From an uncultured Clostridia bacterium (GTDB lineage Bacteria > Bacillota > Clostridia > Oscillospirales > CAG-272), in the NCBI GenBank assembly GCA_947631765.1, contig CANRMP010000007.1, positions 1 through 64,000 on the forward strand: 64,000 nucleotides of DNA. Direction: 5' to 3'. Below, in pieces: positions 32,041-40,565 of the stretch. Both the position numbers and the translations under genes were made by a program. Under the pieces are notes generated by a model, which saw only the letters and a list, made by a program, of their open reading frames with translations, ran no database searches and was not told where the DNA came from. Within the stretch, counting starts at the first letter, position 1; each line of letters opens with the position of its first letter.

Positions 32041-33699
32041 TCAGTCGACAATCGTCACGTAGTCGACAATTGTATCGTACAGCTTTTCCGTGAGGAACTG
32101 GAGCTTCAAAGCGTCTTTTCCGAGGTACTTTTCCATAGCCTTTTCGGTGTTCACTCCGTAATAGTACACAAAGTAGATCTGATTCTCGGTGAAATACTCG
32201 CTTCTCTTTTCCTTGTACTCTTTGTTTGAAAGCTTGATGTTAAAGTGCTCGATAAGAGCCTCAACCACAAGTCTTTCCTTGACTGCGGCGTATGCGGAAG
32301 AAGCGGCGCGGGCGTAGATATCCTCGTAAACCTCATCGGTGAGAATTTCTTTTAACTCGGAGTTTGTATAGCTACTCGGTGAGTTGCCGTTAAGCTTTTC
32401 GGAAACGTAGCTGTCTACGTATGTCTTATAGGTCTTTTTAACCTCACTCATCGGGTATTCGTTGACCTCGGTAGCCTCAAGAATCGCGTCGTACGCCATT
32501 TCCTGCTTGACGCTCTTGTCAAGATACTCGGTAAATGAATCAACGGTTTTGTATTCATCGCTTGTGTATTCGGCAACATAGTCGTCATCCCATTCGGGCA
32601 GGCTTGTAACCTCGCAAACCTTGAGGGTGACAATTATCCTTGTGCCTACAAAATCAGCGAATTTCTCATCAACATCCTCGGGTACCGTGTATGCGAAGGT
32701 GTGCTCGAAATACACGTGCTGACCCTTGAAAATTTCGGCGTAATCTGCAATATTAAAGAGATCGTTAAAGAAGGTGCCTTCAATTTCGTCGGCGGTGTAG
32801 TCAATTTCAAACTCGCCGTCCTTGAAGAGATCGTCAAATCCGTCGTCCTCGGCCTCTTCGCCTTCTTCGCCTTCTTTACCTTCTTCGCCGTCGGTGTTAT
32901 CGTCCGACTTGTCGGTGTCGGCATCCTCTCCCTCTTCGTCTTCGGGAGCGTCGGCGCTTTCGGTAACCTCGGAGTTATCTTTGCTTTCGGTATTGTCGTC
33001 GCCCTCGGCGTCGGTATTTCCGCCCTCGGTTTCGCCGCCCTCGGTTTCACCGCCTTCGGTTTCGTCGTCGGTTGAAGCGTCGTCCTTTTCAAAGCTGAAA
33101 TCTATGCCTACCGTGCTGTCGTCGTCGATAAGGTTTCTTGAAATCGAAACAATCTCAACGTCGAAATTAGCAATCTTACCGCGGAAAGCAGTCGTTTCAT
33201 AGCTGTCAGGGAAGGTAACGGTTATTGTCAGCTTGTCGCCTTTTTTCGCGCCGATAAGCTGTTCCTCAAAGCCCTTGTTGTTATTTTCGGGGTGCTCTTC
33301 GCTCTCGTACGCGCCGATAAAGCTGTCGGAACCGATAACAAGGTCGTGAGGCTCGCCCTCCTCGCCCTCAGCCGGTCTGTTGTTCATACCGTTTCTCTCG
33401 CTTTCAGTAAGTTCAACCGACTCGTCGACAAGAGTTCCGGTGTAGTAAATTGCAACACTGTCGCCCATTTGAACCGTGGCGTCTTCATCCTCAAGCTCGG
33501 TGTAGTGGGAGTCACGTCCTTCCTCAAGAATGTCGTTTATCCGCTCGTCAAGCTTTTCCTTGACCTCTGCGGCGCTTATTGTCACGTCGCTCGGAAGGGT
33601 AATATACTTTGTAGGATTTTTGTAAGCGCTGCAGCCCGCAACATTTGCGGCAAGCAGTATGCCGGCAATAGCGCTTGTTACGATTCTTTTCATTTTCAT
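32041..33699 (-). CDS. Secreted FKBP-type / trigger-factor-like lipoprotein
   Basis: A 552-residue lipoprotein; the signal peptide ends in VAGC (Cys23). Residues ~70-205 resemble an FKBP prolyl isomerase domain (MGDSVAIYYTGTLVD, FEEQLIGAKKGDKLTITVTFP). An ~85-residue run of Glu, Asp, Gly, Thr and Ser follows (about 210-295, with TEGGE repeats). A second FKBP-like segment (~300-390) and a helical C-terminal region (~390-552) resemble the trigger factor chaperone domain. It probably folds proteins outside the membrane, comparable in place to PrsA though of another family. The acidic linker is extreme and probably disordered or calcium-binding. AAAGGAG lies 10 nt upstream. Confidence 0.85.
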   Translation of the reverse strand: MKMKRIVTSAIAGILLAANVAGCSAYKNPTKYITLPSDVTISAAEVKEKLDERINDILEEGRDSHYTELEDEDATVQMGDSVAIYYTGTLVDESVELTESERNGMNNRPAEGEEGEPHDLVIGSDSFIGAYESEEHPENNNKGFEEQLIGAKKGDKLTITVTFPDSYETTAFRGKIANFDVEIVSISRNLIDDDSTVGIDFSFEKDDASTDDETEGGETEGGETEGGNTDAEGDDNTESKDNSEVTESADAPEDEEGEDADTDKSDDNTDGEEGKEGEEGEEAEDDGFDDLFKDGEFEIDYTADEIEGTFFNDLFNIADYAEIFKGQHVYFEHTFAYTVPEDVDEKFADFVGTRIIVTLKVCEVTSLPEWDDDYVAEYTSDEYKTVDSFTEYLDKSVKQEMAYDAILEATEVNEYPMSEVKKTYKTYVDSYVSEKLNGNSPSSYTNSELKEILTDEVYEDIYARAASSAYAAVKERLVVEALIEHFNIKLSNKEYKEKRSEYFTENQIYFVYYYGVNTEKAMEKYLGKDALKLQFLTEKLYDTIVDYVTIVD

Positions 33700-33893
33700 A
33701 TGCTGAAAACTCCTTTGATTTTATGTCTTTAATGTCTTTTGACTGCTGAATTTATTCACACACCATATACTTATACCACAAACGATTGAAAAAATAAAGA
33801 TGCTGACAACTAAATTTACGTTTTTGTAACATTTGCTGCACTATTCTTTTGCCAAATTGCGGTATTTTACCTCTTTCGCAAGGATAAAATAGC

Positions 33894-34937
33894 TCATTCG
33901 GAGGTATCCTCTGTCACGTTTTTCTCCTCTTCTTCGTCTTCTTCACCGCCGTTGCCGCTGTCCTCGGCGTACGGGTCGATCATTATTTCCTTGATTTTAG
34001 GCCATGCGGCATAGATTGCAATAAACGAGCAGAGCGAAACGGTTATCATAAAGGGAAGAATTACGCCGAGCGGGATATATAAAATTGCAATCATAAGGTT
34101 TAGAAAAACGGTAAGGACTATTCCGAGCAGGGCGAGCAGGTTTCGCTTTATGCCGAGTATTGTAAAAATAAAGGCGTTTTTGAGTATCTTTGCAATCGAA
34201 AGCTTGAAGGTTATAAGCATAAGATAGATATAGAAGCGCATGATGAAGTACACAACAAGGATGCTGACGCTGATAACTATAAATGCTCCCGATATGCCCG
34301 CCGCGTCGTTTAAATAAAAGAAATAAATGTCGTATAAAAGCAGGCACACGAAGGAAATATCAAGCATTCCCGTTATAAGCCCTTGGCGGAAATTTCTTTT
34401 TATCGCGTACCAAAAGTCATGCCAGATAAATATCGGCTCGCCTTTCACGATATTTCTTAAAATATACGTCGTACCGACCATTACCGGACCGAAGGTGAAG
34501 AGCAGTATTAAAAGACCCGCAACAAGCACGCCTGCGGCAAGCGGGGTCCAGAGAGCGACGTTTGTCGCTACGCCGTAAACACCGTAGAGCGCGGTGCTTG
34601 CCGGCGTGAAGGCTCCAAGTCGCATTGCGCCGTAAATCGGCGCAAACTCGGGAGCAATGGGGGAGGTAGCGTGTATGTGCAGATTCTGACTGAGCGCCAG
34701 CATTATAATAAATATTGAAAAGTTTCCGAATACAAAAAGCAGGTTGACAATAAAAATTCTGTTTAAATTGTGCCAGCAGAACGGGAAAAAATATTTAAAA
34801 TTCCTCTCGTGCCACTGACCGTCGTCGTCGGGAAGATCGTTTCGGCGTGAGTAAATAAAATCAAAGAGATTGAATTTCTTTTTCTTTTTCGGTTCTTCTT
34901 CAAGGTCGTCGAACCGTATCCTATCGTTTTTTGCCAC
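33894..34937 (-). CDS. YesL-like (DUF624) membrane protein
   Basis: A 347-residue integral membrane protein with about six helices (near 65-80, 130-160, 190-215, 220-245, 262-290 and 290-315) and charged ends. The pattern of an N-terminal FYR/NL-type segment, then WHDFWYAIKRNFRQG and late paired helices matches YesL/DUF624 proteins, often found with carbohydrate transport genes. The function is unknown. The cytoplasmic N-terminus is rich in Lys and Asp and the C-terminal tail is Glu-rich (EDEEEEKN). The GTG start has AAAGGA 8 nt upstream. It lies 51 nt after the SpoIIM-like gene and is probably in its operon. Confidence 0.75.
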   Translation of the reverse strand: MAKNDRIRFDDLEEEPKKKKKFNLFDFIYSRRNDLPDDDGQWHERNFKYFFPFCWHNLNRIFIVNLLFVFGNFSIFIIMLALSQNLHIHATSPIAPEFAPIYGAMRLGAFTPASTALYGVYGVATNVALWTPLAAGVLVAGLLILLFTFGPVMVGTTYILRNIVKGEPIFIWHDFWYAIKRNFRQGLITGMLDISFVCLLLYDIYFFYLNDAAGISGAFIVISVSILVVYFIMRFYIYLMLITFKLSIAKILKNAFIFTILGIKRNLLALLGIVLTVFLNLMIAILYIPLGVILPFMITVSLCSFIAIYAAWPKIKEIMIDPYAEDSGNGGEEDEEEEKNVTEDTSE

Positions 34938-34988
34938 TTTGTTCTTCCTTTCATATTATATTGGTATTTTTAACAACCTGAGCGCGGA

Positions 34989-35540
34989 TCATATAAGCGC
35001 CAATAAAAGGTGTCTTATAAGCACCGAAAAAAATATCGCTCCGAGATAAAACAGGCATTTCGAAATATAGCTTAGTATTTCGCTTGAGGACGGAGAATTT
35101 TTCTGACAAATGTATTTTGCCGAAAAATCCCCGCTTATTTTGCATATACAGCAAAGAAACACAAGAGCAGTAAGGGATGAAAGCGTGTGAATTAAATATA
35201 TTTTGACAGAGTAAGCGCCGGCAAAAATATACGCCGCGGAAAAGCCGGTAAGCCCCGCCTTGAAGGCAAGCGCGAAAAGACCTGCGACCTCGCCGAAAAA
35301 GCAAAACCCCAAAAGACAGATAATAAGCGCGTACCTCATCTCTCTGCCAAAGCAGGAAAAAAGCGTGTAAATCGCCGCGTCGGCTTCAAACGCTGAGGTC
35401 ATGTCGGGAGACGGAACGTCAAAGAGCGCGCCCCCGAGGCAGGCGTAAACTACAACGCCGGTCAAAAATCCGAAAAAGGCGAATATAACGGGCAGCATTT
35501 TGCGCACAGACTTATTTTGAAAAGCAACGGGTTTTACCAT
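34989..35540 (-). CDS. Membrane protein, possibly SpoIIM-like
   Basis: A 183-residue protein with about five membrane helices. One N-terminal helix with Gly-rich face (FFGFLTGVVVYACLGG) is followed by a soluble loop and then YALIICLLGFCFFGEVAGLF. The next helices, and their order and spacing, resemble stage II sporulation protein M, which helps engulfment in the forespore mother cell. No single residue motif proves it, so the name is tentative. The start at 35540 is one of two possible; the other is 13 codons upstream and neither has an ideal ribosome binding site. It lies between plsX and the YesL-like gene. Confidence 0.55.
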   Translation of the reverse strand: MVKPVAFQNKSVRKMLPVIFAFFGFLTGVVVYACLGGALFDVPSPDMTSAFEADAAIYTLFSCFGREMRYALIICLLGFCFFGEVAGLFALAFKAGLTGFSAAYIFAGAYSVKIYLIHTLSSLTALVFLCCICKISGDFSAKYICQKNSPSSSEILSYISKCLFYLGAIFFSVLIRHLLLALI

Positions 35541-35617
35541 GGTATGACACGGGCATCCTTTCGCAAAAATGTAAGGCATGGGCTCATGTCATTTTATGAT
35601 ATTTTATTTTGCAAATA

Positions 35618-36646
35618 TTACTTTGTGCTCTCTGTTGCGCTCGGCGCCTTGTCATTTTTTGCTCCGGAAGACTCAAGACTTTCTAGTATCAGCCTTGAAA
35701 CCTCGGCTTTTGCATACCTTTCCGCCTTGCATATCGCGTTGCAAAAAGCCTTGGCGTCCGAGGAGCCGTGAGATTTTATAACCGGCTTTGAAATGCCAAG
35801 CAGCGGCGCGCCGGCGTGAACGCTCGGGCTCATGGAGAGACGAAAGGCGGAAAGCCTATGAAGAACAAACATGCCGCCCACCTTTCCGGAAAATGAGGAA
35901 AAGATGTCCTTTACCGAGGAGGAAACGAATTTTCCCATGCCTTCGATGGTTTTCAGCACTATATTTCCCGTAAAGCCGTCGCATACAACAACGTCGCATT
36001 TTGCAAAGGGTATCTCCTTGCCCTCGATATTGCCGACAAAATTTATTGCGCGGGTTTTTCGCAGAGCCTTGTAGGCTTCAATGTAAAGCGGAGTGCCCTT
36101 GCAGTCCTCGCCTCCGATATTGAGAAGCCCGACCTTTGGAGAGTCAACTCCCAAAACCTTGTTCATATATATCGACCCCATAATTGCAAACTGCGTCAGC
36201 TGTTCGGGGGTTACGCTGAGATTCGCTCCGGCGTCAAGCAAAAGCACCGGAGCTTTCATTGGCAGCAGTGCGCTTATTGCCGCGCGGTGTATGCCGGGTA
36301 TACGCTTTACATAAAGAGTTGCGCCCGTGTGCAGTGCTCCCGTGTTGCCGCAGCTGACCAAAGCGTCGCCAGCACCCTCACTCAGCATTTCAAGCGCCAC
36401 TCTCATTGAAGAGGAGCGCATTGAGCGTATCTCAAACGGGTCGCTTTCCATGGATATAACGTCGGGCGCGTGAATTATAGAGCCGCTATTTATTTTAAAA
36501 TTGTTTTTTGCGGCGGCGGTCTGTATGACATCGGCGTCTCCGACGTATATAATATCCGCCTCTATCCGCTCTCTTGCCGCCTCGGCGCCCTTTATAAGCT
36601 CCTCGGGTCCCTTATCGCTTCCCATTACATCAAGTATTATTTTCAT
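35618..36646 (-). CDS. plsX: Phosphate acyltransferase PlsX
   Basis: Converts acyl-ACP and phosphate to acyl-phosphate, the first step of phosphatidic acid synthesis in Firmicutes, at the membrane surface. 342 residues, the usual length. Clear segments are IILDVMGSDKGPEE at the N-terminus, VSCGNTGAL and CDGFTGNIVLKT. The ATG at 36646 is chosen; an overlapping upstream TTG has no ribosome binding site. In many Firmicutes plsX is followed by fabD or acpP; here membrane protein genes follow and the only ACP in the window is 34 kb away. Confidence 0.95.
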   Translation of the reverse strand: MKIILDVMGSDKGPEELIKGAEAARERIEADIIYVGDADVIQTAAAKNNFKINSGSIIHAPDVISMESDPFEIRSMRSSSMRVALEMLSEGAGDALVSCGNTGALHTGATLYVKRIPGIHRAAISALLPMKAPVLLLDAGANLSVTPEQLTQFAIMGSIYMNKVLGVDSPKVGLLNIGGEDCKGTPLYIEAYKALRKTRAINFVGNIEGKEIPFAKCDVVVCDGFTGNIVLKTIEGMGKFVSSSVKDIFSSFSGKVGGMFVLHRLSAFRLSMSPSVHAGAPLLGISKPVIKSHGSSDAKAFCNAICKAERYAKAEVSRLILESLESSGAKNDKAPSATESTK

Positions 36647-36818
36647 ATCGTATTTCAAGTTCCCGCATTATAATAATGATAATAATGAAAAAATCATTTG
36701 TATTTAATTATCTTACCACAAAGCGCTCCTTATTTCAAGTGCTTTTATAAATAATTATGTAAAAAGAGCGCTCAAAAGCGCTAAAACTATTTAAGACAGT
36801 AAAAAAGTAAAAAAACTA

Positions 36819-36846
36819 TTGACAAATTTTTAATTTGTGCTATAAT
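36819..36846 (+). promoter_or_regulatory. Sigma-A promoter of the PA14/discoidin-like surface protein gene
   Basis: Perfect TTGACA (36819-36824) and TATAAT (36841-36846) with a 16-bp spacer; a ~55-nt leader precedes the ATG. Confidence 0.8.
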
Positions 36847-36908
36847 GGGTTTACAAATAAAAATTGTGCAATATGTCAATTTCACAATTAATTTTTCAGG
36901 TGGACTTT

Positions 36909-39680
36909 ATGAAAAAAGCACTATCAACACTTTTGGCAGTCTGCATGTTGCTTTCGGTAATCCCCGCGTTCGGATTGGTATCAAATGCGGCGCCGAGCGA
37001 AAAGGCTGCTCAGACGGTCGAGGGTCTTACATTGACCTCATATGCTTTTGTCGCACACCAGCCCGAATGGGGCGACGCCTTCAAGCATCTTATGGGTCAG
37101 AAGTCAATGGGCTATCAGCTCAACTATGACACAAACAAGATGTATGACCAAACAATCGACGATCTTCTTTACTGGTCGGAAAAAATGGGTGAGCCCGAAG
37201 AAACCACCGAGTTTGGCGATCCCGACAGTATCGTAAGAAGAGCCAGCACCAAGGATACGGGCAACTACCTTAACAACTATCTCATTAAATGGGAAGGAAC
37301 AATAACCGCAGCCCAGGATATGAAATTCACAGTAGTCGGCAATAAGATTGACAACGGCTTCATTATGACAATCGACGGCAAGCGCGTTTACGAATACTGG
37401 GGAACCGGATATTTTGACCACGACGACGACAAGCTTCCTTCCGATCTCGGACAGGTCAGCCTGAAAAAGGGCGATCACAAAATTGAAGCGTGGTTCCTTG
37501 AAATAGACGGCGGCGCGCCCCTTGATATGGGCGTTTATCCCGACGGCACCGAAACATACACTTCATTTGCAGACGCCGGTCTTACCTTCAAAATGACAGC
37601 CACTACATACCATACGATAATTGACCGTTGGGGAGCGACCGACGACGAAAAGCACGCATGGGTTAAGGCGTTTGCCGACGCAGGCCAGAAAATGGGCAAC
37701 GGCGCGGACGGTGAAGGAAAAGGCGGAAACAAAGGTCAGTGCATACCGGAGAACCAGATGTACGACGAAACGATCGACGCGCTTCTTGCCGCATCGGTTA
37801 AAATCGGCTCTATTGTTGTTCCTCGCGTTGACACTCTGACTCTGCACGTTACCGACGAGTCATATCTCAATATGTATGACGGCTTTATCACGGTTGACGA
37901 GACGGGTTATTACCTGTTCGGCTGCGAGAAGGTCGATAACGCCTTCATGATAGACATCATTGACGGCAATACGACTCACCGCGCATATGAGTTCTGGGCA
38001 AACGCAACCTGGAACGATGCCGACGGCACTTGGACTTGGATGCCTGAAGGGGATGCGGTTTATCTTGAAGCCAATAAGACCTATGGATTTAAGGCGGCGT
38101 TCGCCGAGTTTAACGGCGGTCAAAAGCTTTGGCCCAGAGTTACCATTTCTCAGGACGGCGAGACCTTTGACAAGAACAACTATAAGGAAATGAACGAAAC
38201 CCTTCACTACACCACCGTTCCGCCCACAGACAACGACACAGTCGATCCGTCTGTTCTTAACGGCAAGCTTATACTCAACTCCAAGGTGGATCTCGAAAGC
38301 GTTGCCACCGACATGTCGGAGATTTGGGGAGACAGCCCCGTAAAGGATATCTTTGATAACAACAAAAATACAAAGATGGGCTCACACAAGAAATGGGAAG
38401 GCGGAACAGTAACATGGCAGACCACCGAGCCTATCACGGTCACCAATTATCTTATCAGAACCTCCAACGTCACAAAGATGTTTGACAGCGTTCCCGTCGC
38501 ATGGGTGCTTCTCGGTTCCAACGACGGCAAGGAGTACACAATTATAGATAAGGTCAGCCGCGGAAATGCGGGTATCGGAGCCGATGACTTCTCAGAGGGC
38601 GTGTTTGCAGTCGATAAACCTGCCGCATACACATATTACAAGCTGCAGCTTGTCAACACATGGAACGGCAACGGAGACGGAGACCAGGACGTCAGCGTTT
38701 CAATAGCAGACCTCAACCTCTACGGCGACACCCTCAATGTTGCTAATGCCGAACAGCTTCAGGCGGCAATAGCTACAATCAACTCCACCTCGCAAATTAC
38801 AAGAGCAGAAGGCTATCCTTACTCCGGCATCAACATCAATATCACCGATGATATCGACCTTTCTAAGGTTGAAAGCTGGACTCCTATTTACCGTTATAAC
38901 GGCGTTATAAACGGAAACGGACACAAGATAACAGGTCTTGATTTCAATATGGTTGTTTCCACAGACAATATTCTCGGAAATGACAACTCAAAGACTCCTT
39001 ACGTCTACCAGTCGCTTGACGGCTCTGCCGGCAACTGCTTTGCATACGTATCGGTAGCAGCGCTCGTTGTTGAAATGAGCGGAGGAGAAATCAAGAACAT
39101 CACCGTTAAGGACAGCTCGCTTGATTACTCGATTAATCCCGATAAGTTCACCAACATGAACTACAGAACTGACGTTGCATTCCTTGTAGGTCATATGACC
39201 GGAGGAAAGATTAACAACGTTAAGCTTGAAAACGTTGACGTTGCCGTTAACTCTCATGTTAACGCAAGAGAGGATTACCTCGGCTACACCGCACTTGCAG
39301 TCGGCAGATCCGAGAACACCGTAACGCTTAACAAGATAAGCGCCGATAAGAACTGCTCTATCGATACTTCCGAAAACGGCAGAATGGAAGCTGCCGCTAT
39401 CCTCGGAAAGCATGAGGGCGAGGAAAAGTGCACGGTTTCAGGCTGCACAAGCGAGGCTGAAATAACCGTTTGCGCCAATATCGACAGCGCTTTCACTTCA
39501 ACCGAACGTCCGAACGGCGAAAAGACCTCGGGAGTTGCGGGTGATCTTTACAAGGACGGAGACGTCACTGTACCGGCACCCAAGACCGGAGATCTCACCG
39601 CCATTGTCGCAGTCATTGCCATTGTTTCCATACTCGGCATGGCAGTCACGGTGGTTGTTAAGAGACGCAGAGTCAGATAA
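36909..39680 (+). CDS. Sortase-type surface protein with PA14-like and discoidin-like domains
   Basis: A 923-residue secreted protein. A Sec signal peptide (residues 1-~28, ending VSNAA) is followed by two related segments (about 75-215 and 230-420) with the look of PA14 carbohydrate-binding domains (WEGTITAAQDMKFTV, NGFIMTIDGKRVYEYWG). A coagulation factor 5/8 type C-like region (about 450-605: IFDNNKNTKMG, VLLGSNDGKEYT) comes next. A beta-helix-like part (about 610-880) contains GLUG-like motifs (INGNGHKITGLD). The end has APKTGD, a hydrophobic helix and KRRRVR, the layout of a cell-wall sorting signal. The likely role is glycan binding at the cell surface; no catalytic motif was recognised. 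AGGTGG lies 5 nt before the start. Confidence 0.85.
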   Translation: MKKALSTLLAVCMLLSVIPAFGLVSNAAPSEKAAQTVEGLTLTSYAFVAHQPEWGDAFKHLMGQKSMGYQLNYDTNKMYDQTIDDLLYWSEKMGEPEETTEFGDPDSIVRRASTKDTGNYLNNYLIKWEGTITAAQDMKFTVVGNKIDNGFIMTIDGKRVYEYWGTGYFDHDDDKLPSDLGQVSLKKGDHKIEAWFLEIDGGAPLDMGVYPDGTETYTSFADAGLTFKMTATTYHTIIDRWGATDDEKHAWVKAFADAGQKMGNGADGEGKGGNKGQCIPENQMYDETIDALLAASVKIGSIVVPRVDTLTLHVTDESYLNMYDGFITVDETGYYLFGCEKVDNAFMIDIIDGNTTHRAYEFWANATWNDADGTWTWMPEGDAVYLEANKTYGFKAAFAEFNGGQKLWPRVTISQDGETFDKNNYKEMNETLHYTTVPPTDNDTVDPSVLNGKLILNSKVDLESVATDMSEIWGDSPVKDIFDNNKNTKMGSHKKWEGGTVTWQTTEPITVTNYLIRTSNVTKMFDSVPVAWVLLGSNDGKEYTIIDKVSRGNAGIGADDFSEGVFAVDKPAAYTYYKLQLVNTWNGNGDGDQDVSVSIADLNLYGDTLNVANAEQLQAAIATINSTSQITRAEGYPYSGININITDDIDLSKVESWTPIYRYNGVINGNGHKITGLDFNMVVSTDNILGNDNSKTPYVYQSLDGSAGNCFAYVSVAALVVEMSGGEIKNITVKDSSLDYSINPDKFTNMNYRTDVAFLVGHMTGGKINNVKLENVDVAVNSHVNAREDYLGYTALAVGRSENTVTLNKISADKNCSIDTSENGRMEAAAILGKHEGEEKCTVSGCTSEAEITVCANIDSAFTSTERPNGEKTSGVAGDLYKDGDVTVPAPKTGDLTAIVAVIAIVSILGMAVTVVVKRRRVR

Positions 39681-39703
39681 CTGCAAAACAAATTAAACAA
39701 AAT

Positions 39704-39733
39704 ACGGGAGGGCTTCGGCTCTCCCGCTTTTTT
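39704..39733 (+). terminator. Terminator of the surface protein gene
   Basis: CGGGAG-GGCTTCGGCT-CTCCCG, followed by CTTTTTT; the loop contains a stable CTTCGG turn. Confidence 0.85.
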
Positions 39734-39764
39734 AAAAAAATCGCATATAAGTCCTTATTCGCTA

Positions 39765-39792
39765 TTGCTTTATTTTTTTTGGTGAGTATAAT
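39765..39792 (+). promoter_or_regulatory. Promoter of the GNAT gene
   Basis: TTGCTT (39765-39770) and a perfect TATAAT (39787-39792), 16-bp spacer. Confidence 0.6.
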
Positions 39793-39825
39793 AATATTAA
39801 ATAGTCTCTCAAAGGACAAAATGAC

Positions 39826-40464
39826 ATGGTAAACATTGAAGAAATAAAAAATCTCAGATATATCGAGTCGGAGCGGCTGTATCTCAGACGACTTGACAGG
39901 CGGGACAGCGAGGACATGTACGAATACGCAAAGCTCCCCGAGGTGACAAAATACCTGCTCTGGAGCCCTCATCCCTCTCTCAATTACACAAGAGATTATA
40001 TTAACTCTGTTCAAAGGTTTTATCGAAACGGCGAATATTTTGACTATGCGGTAATCCTGCAAAGCGAGCGCAAGATGATAGGCACCTGCGGCTTTACCAA
40101 AATTGACAAAAGCAACAATTCCGCCGAGGCGGGATATGTTATAAATCCCGCTTACCACGGGAAGGGATATGCAACAGAGGCGCTGCTTGCCCTCATGCGA
40201 TTCGGGATAAACGACATGGGCATAAACCGCATCGAGGCAAGATACATGGTGGGCAATGACGCCAGCCGAAGAGTTATGGAAAGATGCGGCATGAAATTTG
40301 AGGGAATTCACAGACAGCAAATGCTTGTCAAGGGCATCTATGTCGACATAGGGGTGTGCGCGCTTACCCACAGTGACTTTGTTTTCCGTTTCGGTCCGGA
40401 CGGCTCCCGCTACGCCGTGTACAGCGGCTCGCTTTTCGAGCGCCTCGCGCGCCCAGGAAGATGA
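39826..40464 (+). CDS. GNAT family N-acetyltransferase (RimJ/RimL-like)
   Basis: A 212-residue acetyl-CoA-dependent acetyltransferase. The family's acetyl-CoA loop is visible as NPAYHGKGYATEAL and the late motif as NDASRRVMERCGMKFEG, in the order seen in RimJ/RimL-type enzymes that acetylate protein N-termini or small amines. The C-terminal ~35 residues extend past the usual fold. AAAGGA lies 9 nt upstream. The substrate cannot be deduced and the neighbours (surface protein, KtrB) give no hint. Confidence 0.9.
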   Translation: MVNIEEIKNLRYIESERLYLRRLDRRDSEDMYEYAKLPEVTKYLLWSPHPSLNYTRDYINSVQRFYRNGEYFDYAVILQSERKMIGTCGFTKIDKSNNSAEAGYVINPAYHGKGYATEALLALMRFGINDMGINRIEARYMVGNDASRRVMERCGMKFEGIHRQQMLVKGIYVDIGVCALTHSDFVFRFGPDGSRYAVYSGSLFERLARPGR

Positions 40465-40565
40465 GGTATTTAACAAATTATTAATCAATTAGAGGTCGGA
40501 ATGTGATAAAATACAATATATGTTTTTGACCTTGTGATTTTCGGGATAATCTATGGAGATGCGCG

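Noticed and set aside
32646..33092. Lys/Pro/Thr-rich frame inside the FKBP/trigger-factor-like gene
   Set aside because: It is the shifted frame of the low-complexity acidic linker, not a gene.
40465..40565. c-di-AMP riboswitch before ktrB
   Set aside because: The ~100-nt gap is too short and shows none of the conserved elements of the ydaO class.
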